Under the pieces are notes generated by a model, which was not told where the DNA came from, searched no databases, and was given only the letters and a program-made list of their open reading frames with translations. DNA of 6,140 nucleotides, from the NCBI GenBank assembly GCA_035939615.1, contig DASZFP010000043.1:1-6140 (forward strand), given 5' to 3'. The DNA is from VBCK01 sp035939615. GTDB lineage: Bacteria > Pseudomonadota > Gammaproteobacteria > Burkholderiales > Burkholderiaceae_F. Within the stretch, counting starts at the first letter, position 1, and each line of letters begins with the position of its first letter. Positions 1-5,697 of this stretch are shown piece after piece. A program made the position numbers and the translations under genes.

Positions 1-381
1 GCCCGGCTGAATGTTGGCCTCCAGACGGTGCAGCTTCAGAGTCCCGAACGCGTGCCGGATCGTGGCCCGCAGCGCCTCGCGCATCAGACCCTGCTCTTCG
101 AATCCGGCAAAGGCGTAGTAACCCAGATACGCGCTGCGGAACGAGCCCAACACGATGTTGGAGACATTGATGACGCCGACCAGGGCTCCGCTACCGCGCT
201 GACGAACCAGGAAGCCGAAGTTCGATGCGTCCTTCAGCCGCCCAAGGTAGGCGGGGTATTGAGGCGCCGTGCCGGGGGCGTAGACCCAAGGTTGGTGCAG
301 CGAGGCGCTGCGACGGACCGCGGCGACGAATTCGCGCTGATCCGCCGGGCGCGGTCTGCGAAGGACTACGCGTGCGGGCAT
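1..381 (-). CDS. GNAT family N-acetyltransferase, RimJ/RimL type (C-terminus cut by window edge)
   Basis: The minus strand reads open from an ATG at 381 to the window edge, giving the first 127 residues. By family it should transfer an acetyl group from acetyl-CoA to an amine, in RimJ/RimL typically a protein N-terminus; the true substrate cannot be told here. Visible signs are an N-terminal beta strand with RLxLRxP-like spacing (ARVVLRRPRPAD, residues 3-14), an LVGVINVSNIV strand (67-77), and the acetyl-CoA loop and helix YLGYYAFAGFEEQGLMREAL (85-104). The loop Gly-rich motif is reduced to EEQGLM. LHRLEANIQPG (117-127) matches the family's conserved strand before the missing part, which should be roughly 50-70 residues. 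The ribosome binding site is weak (GGAA about 11 nt upstream). The start was chosen because it gives a normal family N-terminus. It lies 43 bp downstream of the SRPBCC gene in the same direction. Confidence 0.88.
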   Translation of the reverse strand, partial: MPARVVLRRPRPADQREFVAAVRRSASLHQPWVYAPGTAPQYPAYLGRLKDASNFGFLVRQRGSGALVGVINVSNIVLGSFRSAYLGYYAFAGFEEQGLMREALRATIRHAFGTLKLHRLEANIQPG

Positions 382-392
382 TGTGAGGAATT

Positions 393-413
393 CCGTCCCA
401 GCACCCGGGACGG
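393..413. other. Small GC-rich stem-loop between the SRPBCC and GNAT genes
   Basis: Bases 393-399 (CCGTCCC) and 407-413 (GGGACGG) are perfect inverted complements around a 7-nt loop, filling much of the 43-bp gap between two same-strand genes. Read on the minus strand, no T-run follows the stem (AATTCCTCACA and then the GNAT start codon), so this is not a classic intrinsic terminator. It could hold down or shape the leader just upstream of the GNAT start, or be chance in GC-rich DNA. No function is claimed. Confidence 0.3.
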
Positions 414-424
414 GGCGCCTGACT

Positions 425-946
425 CTACGGTGCGCCCGCGAAGCGCTTCAGCTGCTCGGCCAGTACGTGGTCGACCCCCACTGCGATCTGCGCGAGTCCA
501 TCGGCGGCGTAGCCCGCGACCGTGTATTCGGCCACGACGTTTGTCTTGCCGCCCTCGGCGGCGCTTAGCTTGAATGTCAGCGCTCCGCTCGCACCCATGG
601 CCTGTAGCGGGCCCAAGCCGCCCACGAGCCTCAGGGCGACCCCCGGCGCGGCATACACCACTTCCATGTGACGCACGAATCCGCCGTTGGGCAGCGTTTC
701 ACACCAACACCCGCCCGGCTCGAGAGACAGGGTCATGTGGGCGGCGTCGCCGCTATAGGTGTGCTTGCTGCTCCACCAGTCGGCCGGATGTATCAGGCGC
801 TGCCAGGCCGCAGCCGGCGTACCCGGATATTCGGCTTCCTCGCGCACGGTGAAGCCGCCGGGTCCGCTGGACACGACGTTGGCGTGCGCTGTCACCCACG
901 TTGAAAGCACGACAACAGCGAGGACGATTGCCGCCCTGAGCCTCAT
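425..946 (-). CDS. Exported SRPBCC-domain protein (START/Bet v1-like fold), function unknown
   Basis: This encodes 173 residues. Residues 1-22 form a signal peptide: Met-Arg-Leu-Arg, a hydrophobic core AAIVLAVVVLSTWV, and an Ala-His-Ala cleavage motif (20-22), so the product is probably periplasmic. The rest resembles SRPBCC proteins, a helix-grip fold that binds hydrophobic ligands: FTVREEAEYPGTPAAAWQRL (32-51) is the typical first strand and helix, followed by PADWWSSKHTYSG (54-66), GGCWCE (78-83), HMEVVYAAPGVALRLVG (93-109), LGPLQAMG (111-118) and a final amphipathic helix (about 150-170). The two cysteines at 80 and 82 are notable for an exported protein. The ATG at 946 is preferred over an in-frame TTG at 970 because it has a strong GGAGG site 6 nt upstream and leaves a clean signal peptide. 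It follows the hicB-like gene after 55 bp. The ligand and role are unknown; an enzymatic cyclase function should not be assumed. Confidence 0.85.
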   Translation of the reverse strand: MRLRAAIVLAVVVLSTWVTAHANVVSSGPGGFTVREEAEYPGTPAAAWQRLIHPADWWSSKHTYSGDAAHMTLSLEPGGCWCETLPNGGFVRHMEVVYAAPGVALRLVGGLGPLQAMGASGALTFKLSAAEGGKTNVVAEYTVAGYAADGLAQIAVGVDHVLAEQLKRFAGAP

Positions 947-952
947 GACCGC

Positions 953-960
953 CCTCCCCC
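953..960 (-). promoter_or_regulatory. Strong Shine-Dalgarno site of the SRPBCC gene
   Basis: On the minus strand GGGGGAGG ends 6 nt before the ATG at 946. It decides the start against the in-frame TTG at 970, which lies upstream of this site. It is by far the best ribosome binding site among the minus-strand genes of the window and suggests that this gene is translated independently of its neighbours. Confidence 0.75.
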
Positions 961-1001
961 GTACCAACAAGACCTTTTCAATCTCTCCGGTCGACCAGCG
1001 C

Positions 1002-1217
1002 TCAGGCGCCGATCGCTACTTGGCCGAACTGATACTTTCGGGTCGGCAGCGTATCTAGGCTTATTGGCGAGTTCTCGAAATGGAGTTCGAGGGCCTCGCG
1101 CAGGCTGGCGATTGCTTCGTCCTTGGTGTCTGCTTCGCTGGCGACATCGACGTCGAGGCAACGGGCCACAAAGGCGCCATCCTCTTCGAATACGACGAAT
1201 GAAAGCTCGCGTTTCAT
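1002..1217 (-). CDS. HicB-like small protein, solitary (no HicA partner)
   Basis: This 71-residue protein has the HicB fold pattern: strand LSFVVFEEDGAFVARCLDVDVASEADT (5-31), in which a first beta strand, a tight turn and a second strand give the 'F..DG.F.A.C....V.S.A.T' signature, and then the helix KDEAIASLREALELHFE (32-48). HicB antitoxins bind and neutralise the HicA mRNA-cleaving toxin. This protein stops about 20 residues after the helix and has no C-terminal helix-turn-helix or ribbon-helix-helix part, so autoregulation by DNA binding is unlikely. HicA (about 60 residues, with a catalytic His in a G-S-H motif) is not in either flanking gap (55 and 121 bp). Members of this short family also occur alone and are sometimes misnamed as dehydrogenase subunits. 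GC over 1021-1200 is about 58% by hand count, against about 70% in polA and glpD. The ATG at 1217 has no good ribosome binding site, but no better start is seen. Confidence 0.75.
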   Translation of the reverse strand: MKRELSFVVFEEDGAFVARCLDVDVASEADTKDEAIASLREALELHFENSPISLDTLPTRKYQFGQVAIGA

Positions 1218-1251
1218 CCGGGTGATGCTAGCACCCTCGCGCTCTGCGACG

Positions 1252-1290
1252 CCCTCACCCAGCCCCTCTCCCACGACCGTGGGAGAGGGG
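1252..1290. repeat. REP-like palindromic element (12-bp perfect hairpin)
   Basis: Bases 1263-1274 (CCCCTCTCCCAC) are perfectly complementary to 1279-1290 (GTGGGAGAGGGG) around the loop GACC. The preceding CCCTCACCC (1252-1260) is part of the same recognisable pattern: 'CCCTCACCC..CCCCTCTCCC' followed by the inverted 'GGGAGAGGGG' is a form of dispersed intergenic repeat common in high-GC beta- and gammaproteobacteria. It sits in the 121-bp gap after glpD. With no T-run on either side it is not a textbook intrinsic terminator. REP hairpins at such places can protect the 3' end of upstream mRNA or cause partial termination. There is only one copy in this window, so its repeat status rests on pattern recognition. 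Confidence 0.75.
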
Positions 1291-1338
1291 AGCTTGCCTT
1301 CGCTTGGCCACTCGAGGACCCCGCAATCGAAGTTCCGA

Positions 1339-2862
1339 TCAAACACGCAACAGACGCCGCCCGAACCAGTCGGCCACGCGCTGACGCTGCGCGGGTGAAA
1401 GGTGCAGTCCGAGCTTGGAGCGGCGCCACAGCACGTCCTCCGCGCACGTGGCCCACTCGCGCGCGACCAGATAGTCGAGCTCGGCCTCGTACAGCCCTTC
1501 CGCGACCGGCTCGCCCAGGTCCGCCAGGCGACGGGCCGGTCCCAGCACCGCGTGCACCCGGGTTCCATAGGCGCCGGCCATGCGTTGCAGCGCGTGCGGC
1601 GGCATCCACGTGTACTGGCCGTTCAGGGCCCGGACGAAAGCGGCCAGCCTGCCCTCGCCGCGGGCGGCTTCGGCAGGCTTCGTTTGCAGGTCGCCGCCGG
1701 GCAGCACGGCCTCGTGCGTCCAGCCGCCGCGCGTGCACCGCAACCGCGGCGCCAGCTGATCGACCGCGTGCTCGGCCAGGGTCCGGAACGTCGTCACCTT
1801 GCCGCCCCACACCGTCAACAGGGGAGCGCCGTGATGGTCCAGTTCGAGCGCGAAGTCGCGCGTCAGGTCCGACGGGCCCGCTCCGTCGTCCAGCAGCGGA
1901 CGCACGCCGGCATAGGTCCACGCAATATCGGCGCGACCGACCGGCTGCTTCAGGTAACGGTTGGCCAGGCCGCACAGGTAATCGATCTCGGCCTCGTCGA
2001 TCCGTGCCGTCTCCGGCTGCTCGTGCAGTTCGACGTCCGTGGTGCCGATCAGCGTGAAATCGTCCTCGTACGGGATCGCAAAGGCGATGCGCCGGTCGGC
2101 CGCCTGCAGCAGGTACGCGAAGGCGTGGCCGAAGCGGCGGCGCACCACCAGGTGGCTGCCCTTGATCAGGCGCAGGCGGCGGCCCGATGCGGCCGCGCAC
2201 ACATCCTGCAGAAAACGCCCGGCCCACGGGCCGGTCGCATTCACCAGCGCCCGGGCGCGAATCGACACCTCGCCGTGGGGCCCGACCGCGTCGGCCAGCC
2301 AGACCTCGCCGCTGCGTTGCGCCCGCGAGAGGCGCGTGCGCGTGAAAATGCGCGCTCCCCGTTCGGCCGCATCGATCGCGACCGTGGCCACCAGCCGTGC
2401 ATCGTCGGTCCAGGCGTCGGAGAACTCGAATCCGGTCCGAAAGCCGGGCTGCAGCGCCTGGCCGGCCGGATGAGCGGCCAGATCGATCCGGCGCGAAGGC
2501 GGCAGGTCCGACCGTCCGGCCAGCGCGTCGTACAGCCACAGCCCGGTCCGCAGCATCCAGGCCGGCCGCATCGAGGCGTCGTGCACCAGCACCAGCCGCA
2601 ACGGCCGCACCAGGTGCGGCGCCGAGCGCAGCAGCACCTGCCGCTCCCGCAGCGCCTTGCGCACCAGGCCGATGTGCCCGTGCTCCAGGTAGCGCAGCCC
2701 GCCGTGGATCAGCTTGGTCGAAGCCGACGAGGTGTACGAGGCCAGGTCCGCCTGCTCGCACACGATCACGGCCAGGCCCCGGCCAGCCGCGTCGCGCGCG
2801 ATCGCGGCTCCGTTGATGCCGCCACCGGCGACCAGAACGTCGCACTCCAGCGCCTCGGCCAC
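1339..2862 (-). CDS. glpD: Aerobic glycerol-3-phosphate dehydrogenase (FAD-dependent)
   Basis: GlpD oxidises sn-glycerol 3-phosphate to dihydroxyacetone phosphate and passes the electrons through FAD to ubiquinone at the inner membrane. The 507-residue length is normal for the family. Residues 8-31 form the FAD-binding Rossmann start (DVLVAGGGINGAAIARDAAG, with Gly13-15 and Gly18). SSASTKLIHGGLRYLE (45-60) is the family signature. Further landmarks are SDAWTDDARLV (148-158), NATGPWAG (208-215), IKGSHLVV (233-240), TYAGVRPLL (316-324) and GGKVTTFRTLAEHA (353-366). The C-terminal helical domain (about 400-507) ends with the typical LDYLVAREWATCAEDVLWRRSKLGL (462-486). The start is GTG at 2862, the only plausible start before the FAD motif. 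It lies 12 nt after the polA stop, in the same frame and without a Shine-Dalgarno site, which suggests translational coupling. No glpK, glpF or glpR is in the window. Confidence 0.96.
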   Translation of the reverse strand: MAEALECDVLVAGGGINGAAIARDAAGRGLAVIVCEQADLASYTSSASTKLIHGGLRYLEHGHIGLVRKALRERQVLLRSAPHLVRPLRLVLVHDASMRPAWMLRTGLWLYDALAGRSDLPPSRRIDLAAHPAGQALQPGFRTGFEFSDAWTDDARLVATVAIDAAERGARIFTRTRLSRAQRSGEVWLADAVGPHGEVSIRARALVNATGPWAGRFLQDVCAAASGRRLRLIKGSHLVVRRRFGHAFAYLLQAADRRIAFAIPYEDDFTLIGTTDVELHEQPETARIDEAEIDYLCGLANRYLKQPVGRADIAWTYAGVRPLLDDGAGPSDLTRDFALELDHHGAPLLTVWGGKVTTFRTLAEHAVDQLAPRLRCTRGGWTHEAVLPGGDLQTKPAEAARGEGRLAAFVRALNGQYTWMPPHALQRMAGAYGTRVHAVLGPARRLADLGEPVAEGLYEAELDYLVAREWATCAEDVLWRRSKLGLHLSPAQRQRVADWFGRRLLRV

Positions 2863-2874
2863 CGCAGATGGCCG

Positions 2875-5685
2875 TCAGTGCGCCTGGTCCCAGTTGGGAC
2901 CGGCGCCGACATCGACTGCGAGCGGGACCTTCAACGAAGCCACGTGACACATCAGGTCCGGGGCGCGCGCCTTGATCGCATCGAGCTCCGCATCGGGGAC
3001 CTCGAACACGAGCTCGTCGTGCACCTGCATGATCAGGCGCGTGTGCATCGACTCGCGATGCAGCCAGTCGGCCGTGGCCACCATCGCGAGCTTGATCAGG
3101 TCGGCCGCGGTGCCCTGCATCGGAGCGTTGATGGCGGCGCGCTCGGCGCCCTGGCGGCGCGGTCCGTTGGGCGAGTTGATCTCGGGCAGCCACAGCCGGC
3201 GCCCGAACACCGTTTCCACGTAGCCCTGGCGCTTGGCCAGCGCTCGCGTGGCATCCATGTAGCGCGCCACGCCCGGGTACCGCGTGAAGTAGCGCTCGAT
3301 GTAGGCGCGCGCCTCGTCCTTGCCGATGCCCAGGTTGGCCGCCAGCCCGAACGCCGTCATTCCGTACATCAGCCCGAAGTTGATCACCTTGGCGGTGCGC
3401 CGCTGGTCGGCCGTGACCTCGTTCAGCGCCACCCCGAACACCTCCGAGGCGGTGGCGCGGTGCACGTCCTGTCCCCTCGCAAACGCCTCCAGCAGCCCGG
3501 CGTCGTCCGACAGGTGCGCCATGATGCGCAGTTCGATCTGCGAGTAGTCGGCCGAGACGATGTGCGATCCCGGCGCAGCCACGAACGCCTCGCGGATGCG
3601 CCGGCCTTCCGGAGTGCGGATCGGAATGTTCTGCAGGTTCGGATCGGACGAGGCCAGCCGCCCGGTGATCGCGATCGCCTGCCCGTAGGTGGTGTGCACG
3701 CGGCCGGTGTCCGCGCGGATCATCGCGGGCAGCTTGTCGACGTAGGTGGACTTCAGCTTCGACAGGGCCCGGTGCTCCAGCAGCGTCCGGGGCAGCGGGT
3801 AATCGGCAGCGAGCTTTTCGAGCACGTCCTCGTCGGTGCTGGCCGCTCCGCTGGCGGTCTTCTTCTGGGCCGGCAGCCCCAGCTTGCCGAACAGGATCTC
3901 GCCGATCTGCTTGGGCGAACCCAGGTTGAACGGCTGGCCGGCGAGCTCGTGGGCCTTGTGCTCCAGCGCCATGATGCGCTCGCCCAGCTCCCGGCCCTGC
4001 GCCGCCAGCCGCACCGGGTCGACCAGCACGCCGTTGCGCTCCATCGTGTAGAGCACGCGCGACACCGGGATCTCGATCGACTGGTAGACGAATTTCAGCC
4101 CCGCGTTCTCGGCGACGCGCGGCCACAGCACCCGGTGCAGCGCCAGCGTGACCTCGGCGTCCTCGGCCGAATACTCGGTGGCGCGGTCGATCGCGACCTC
4201 GTCGAACCCGATCTGGCGCGCGCCCTTGCCGCACACCTGCTCGTACGTGATCGTGCGCCGTCCCAGGTGCCGCTCGGCCAGCGCGTCCATGTCGTGACTG
4301 CGGTGCGCCTCCAGCACGTACGACTGCAGCAGCGTGTCGTGCTCGATGCCCGCCAGCGCGATGCCGTGGTTGGCCAGCACATGCGTGTCGTACTTCAGGT
4401 TCTGCCCGACTTTGAGGTGGCGCGGCGACTGCAGCCACGTGCGCAGCCTGCCCAGCACATGCTCCAGTGCGAGCTGCTCGGGCGCGCCCGGGTAGCGGTG
4501 CGCGAGCGGGATGTAGCAGCCCTCGTGCTCGGCCACCGACAGCGAAATGCCGACCAGGCGCGCCGCCATCGGATCCAGGTCCGTGGTCTCGGTGTCCAGG
4601 CTGGTGAGCGGCGCGGCCTCGATGCGGGCGATCCACTCGTCCAGCTGCGCCTCGGTCAGCACCGTTTCGTAGCGCACTGCCGGCGCGTGCAGCGCCGGGG
4701 CGGCCTCCTTCGCCAAGGCTCCCTCCTTCGCCAACAAGCCGGAGGGCAGGGTCGTCTGCGCCGCGGCCATGGCGGCCCTGGCGGCCGCAGCCTTGGCGGA
4801 GTCGGCCGGGTTCCCGCCATGGTCCAGCGTCCTGAGCCAGGCACGGAACTCGAAGCGCTCGAACAGGCGCCTGAGCGCCTCCGCATCGGGCGGGCGTGCC
4901 CGCAGCGCCTGCAGCGTCGGCACCTGGGTCGACAGGTCGGCGTCGGTGCGCACCGTCACCAGCTCGCGCGCGGTCGGCAGCCACCCGATCGCCTTTCTGA
5001 GGTTCTCGCCGACCGCACCGCTGATGGCGTCGGCATGCTGCACCAGCCCATCGAGCGAGCCGTACTCGGTCAGCCAGCGCACCGCGGTTTTCGGGCCGAC
5101 CTTCTCGACGCCCGGAACGTTGTCGACGCTATCGCCCACCAGCGTCAGGTAATCGACGATCCGCTCGGGCGGCACGCCGAAGCGGGCCACCACGCCGGCC
5201 CGGTCGAAGCGCCGCGGCGGGCCGCCGTCGCGGCTCATCGTGTCGAGCACCTCGATCTGGTCGTCCACCAGTTGCGTCAGGTCCTTGTCGGTGCTGACAA
5301 TGACGACCCGCATGCCTTCGCGCCGGGCCTGCTGCGCCAGCGTGCCGATCACGTCGTCAGCTTCCACGCCCGGGATCTCCAGCACCGGCCAGCCCAGTGC
5401 CTGCACCGCCTCGTGGATCGGGCCGAGCTGGGACGCCAGATCCTCGGGCATGACAGGGCGATTGGCCTTGTATTCTGCGAACAGGTCGTCGCGAAAGGTC
5501 TTACCTTTTGCGTCGAACACGCAGGCCCGGTACTCGGCGGGGGACTGCTCGTCCAGCACGCGCAGCATCCCGATGAAACCCCGGATCGCTCCGGTCGGCA
5601 CGCCGGCCGAAGTGCGCAGATCGGGCATCGCGTGGAATGCCCGGTACAGGTAGCCGGAGCCGTCCACCAGCAAGAGTGTTTGCAT
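2875..5685 (-). CDS. polA: DNA polymerase I
   Basis: PolA removes RNA primers, fills gaps and supports excision repair. The 936 residues compare with 928 in E. coli. Domains: 5' nuclease about 1-290, with metal ligands Asp8, Glu108/Asp110/Asp111 (GVEADD), Asp133/Asp135 (STDKD) and Asp185/Asp188 (GDSVDN); an Ala-rich linker about 293-336; 3'-5' exonuclease about 338-530, with Asp364/Glu366 (DTET), Asp433, and Tyr505/Asp509 (YSAED), so proofreading looks intact; polymerase about 540-936, with motif A Asp713 (SADYSQIELR), motif B Arg762/Lys766/Phe770/Tyr774, and motif C His889-Asp890-Glu891. Phe770 is the position that discriminates against dideoxynucleotides. The ATG at 5685 gives the canonical MxTLLLVDGSxYLYRAFHAM start. 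The frame stays open upstream to 6093, but that part is antisense to the LOG gene. The start has no Shine-Dalgarno site, because its leader is the complement of the LOG one. An in-frame TTG at 5712 is a less likely alternative. Confidence 0.98.
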   Translation of the reverse strand: MQTLLLVDGSGYLYRAFHAMPDLRTSAGVPTGAIRGFIGMLRVLDEQSPAEYRACVFDAKGKTFRDDLFAEYKANRPVMPEDLASQLGPIHEAVQALGWPVLEIPGVEADDVIGTLAQQARREGMRVVIVSTDKDLTQLVDDQIEVLDTMSRDGGPPRRFDRAGVVARFGVPPERIVDYLTLVGDSVDNVPGVEKVGPKTAVRWLTEYGSLDGLVQHADAISGAVGENLRKAIGWLPTARELVTVRTDADLSTQVPTLQALRARPPDAEALRRLFERFEFRAWLRTLDHGGNPADSAKAAAARAAMAAAQTTLPSGLLAKEGALAKEAAPALHAPAVRYETVLTEAQLDEWIARIEAAPLTSLDTETTDLDPMAARLVGISLSVAEHEGCYIPLAHRYPGAPEQLALEHVLGRLRTWLQSPRHLKVGQNLKYDTHVLANHGIALAGIEHDTLLQSYVLEAHRSHDMDALAERHLGRRTITYEQVCGKGARQIGFDEVAIDRATEYSAEDAEVTLALHRVLWPRVAENAGLKFVYQSIEIPVSRVLYTMERNGVLVDPVRLAAQGRELGERIMALEHKAHELAGQPFNLGSPKQIGEILFGKLGLPAQKKTASGAASTDEDVLEKLAADYPLPRTLLEHRALSKLKSTYVDKLPAMIRADTGRVHTTYGQAIAITGRLASSDPNLQNIPIRTPEGRRIREAFVAAPGSHIVSADYSQIELRIMAHLSDDAGLLEAFARGQDVHRATASEVFGVALNEVTADQRRTAKVINFGLMYGMTAFGLAANLGIGKDEARAYIERYFTRYPGVARYMDATRALAKRQGYVETVFGRRLWLPEINSPNGPRRQGAERAAINAPMQGTAADLIKLAMVATADWLHRESMHTRLIMQVHDELVFEVPDAELDAIKARAPDLMCHVASLKVPLAVDVGAGPNWDQAH
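4704..4734. repeat. 13-bp tandem-like direct repeat inside the polA linker
   Basis: CCTCCTTCGCCAA occurs at 4704-4716 and again at 4722-4734, an offset of 18 bp. In PolA this makes a six-residue duplication, LLAKEG followed by ALAKEA (about residues 317-328), inside the Ala-rich linker between the 5' nuclease and the Klenow part. The linker is the least conserved stretch of PolA, so in-frame repeat expansion is tolerated there. It could vary in copy number between strains. Confidence 0.6.
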
Positions 5686-5697
5686 CAGGAGCTGACC
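5686..5697. promoter_or_regulatory. 12-bp divergent junction between the polA and LOG start codons
   Basis: Only CAGGAGCTGACC separates the two outward-facing ATG codons. Any promoter for polA must lie inside the LOG coding region and any promoter for LOG inside the 5' end of polA, unless one or both mRNAs are leaderless or made from distant starts. The two 5' untranslated regions would then be complementary over the start region. No convincing -35/-10 pair was found in either direction within about 120 bp. Confidence 0.6.
5687..5691 (+). promoter_or_regulatory. Shine-Dalgarno site of the LOG-family gene
   Basis: AGGAG ends 6 nt before the ATG at 5698, which is optimal spacing and fixes that start. 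It begins one base past the polA start codon on the other strand. Its complement (CTCCT) is what polA has in its own leader, so polA lacks a purine-rich site. Confidence 0.75.

Noticed and set aside
947..970. TTG at 970 as start of the SRPBCC gene
   Set aside because: The strong GGAGG site at 953-957 points to the ATG at 946, and the shorter protein has a cleaner signal peptide.
1220..1236. Small inverted repeat (GGGTG...CACCC around TGCTAGCA) just upstream of the hicB-like start, as an operator
   Set aside because: The arms are only 5 bp, and this HicB-like protein has no DNA-binding tail, so autoregulation through this site is not supported.
1263..1290. The hairpin after glpD as an intrinsic terminator
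   Set aside because: Neither strand has a T-run after the stem, so it does not fit a rho-independent terminator; it is listed as a REP-like repeat instead.
1218..1338. A hidden hicA or other small gene in the gap between glpD and the hicB-like gene
   Set aside because: The gap is 121 bp and is largely taken up by the REP-like hairpin. No frame shows HicA-like residues or a start with a ribosome binding site.
28..2057. Plus-strand open frames opposite the GNAT, SRPBCC, hicB-like and glpD genes (for example 28-573 and 1395-2057)
   Set aside because: They are antisense to recognised minus-strand genes, are Arg/Pro/Ala-rich, and show no domains.
1214..4984. A very long open frame on the minus strand spanning parts of polA and glpD in another frame
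   Set aside because: Stop codons are rare in GC-rich DNA. The translation is Arg/Ala/Gly-rich with no domain, and it runs across two well-recognised genes and the REP-like hairpin.
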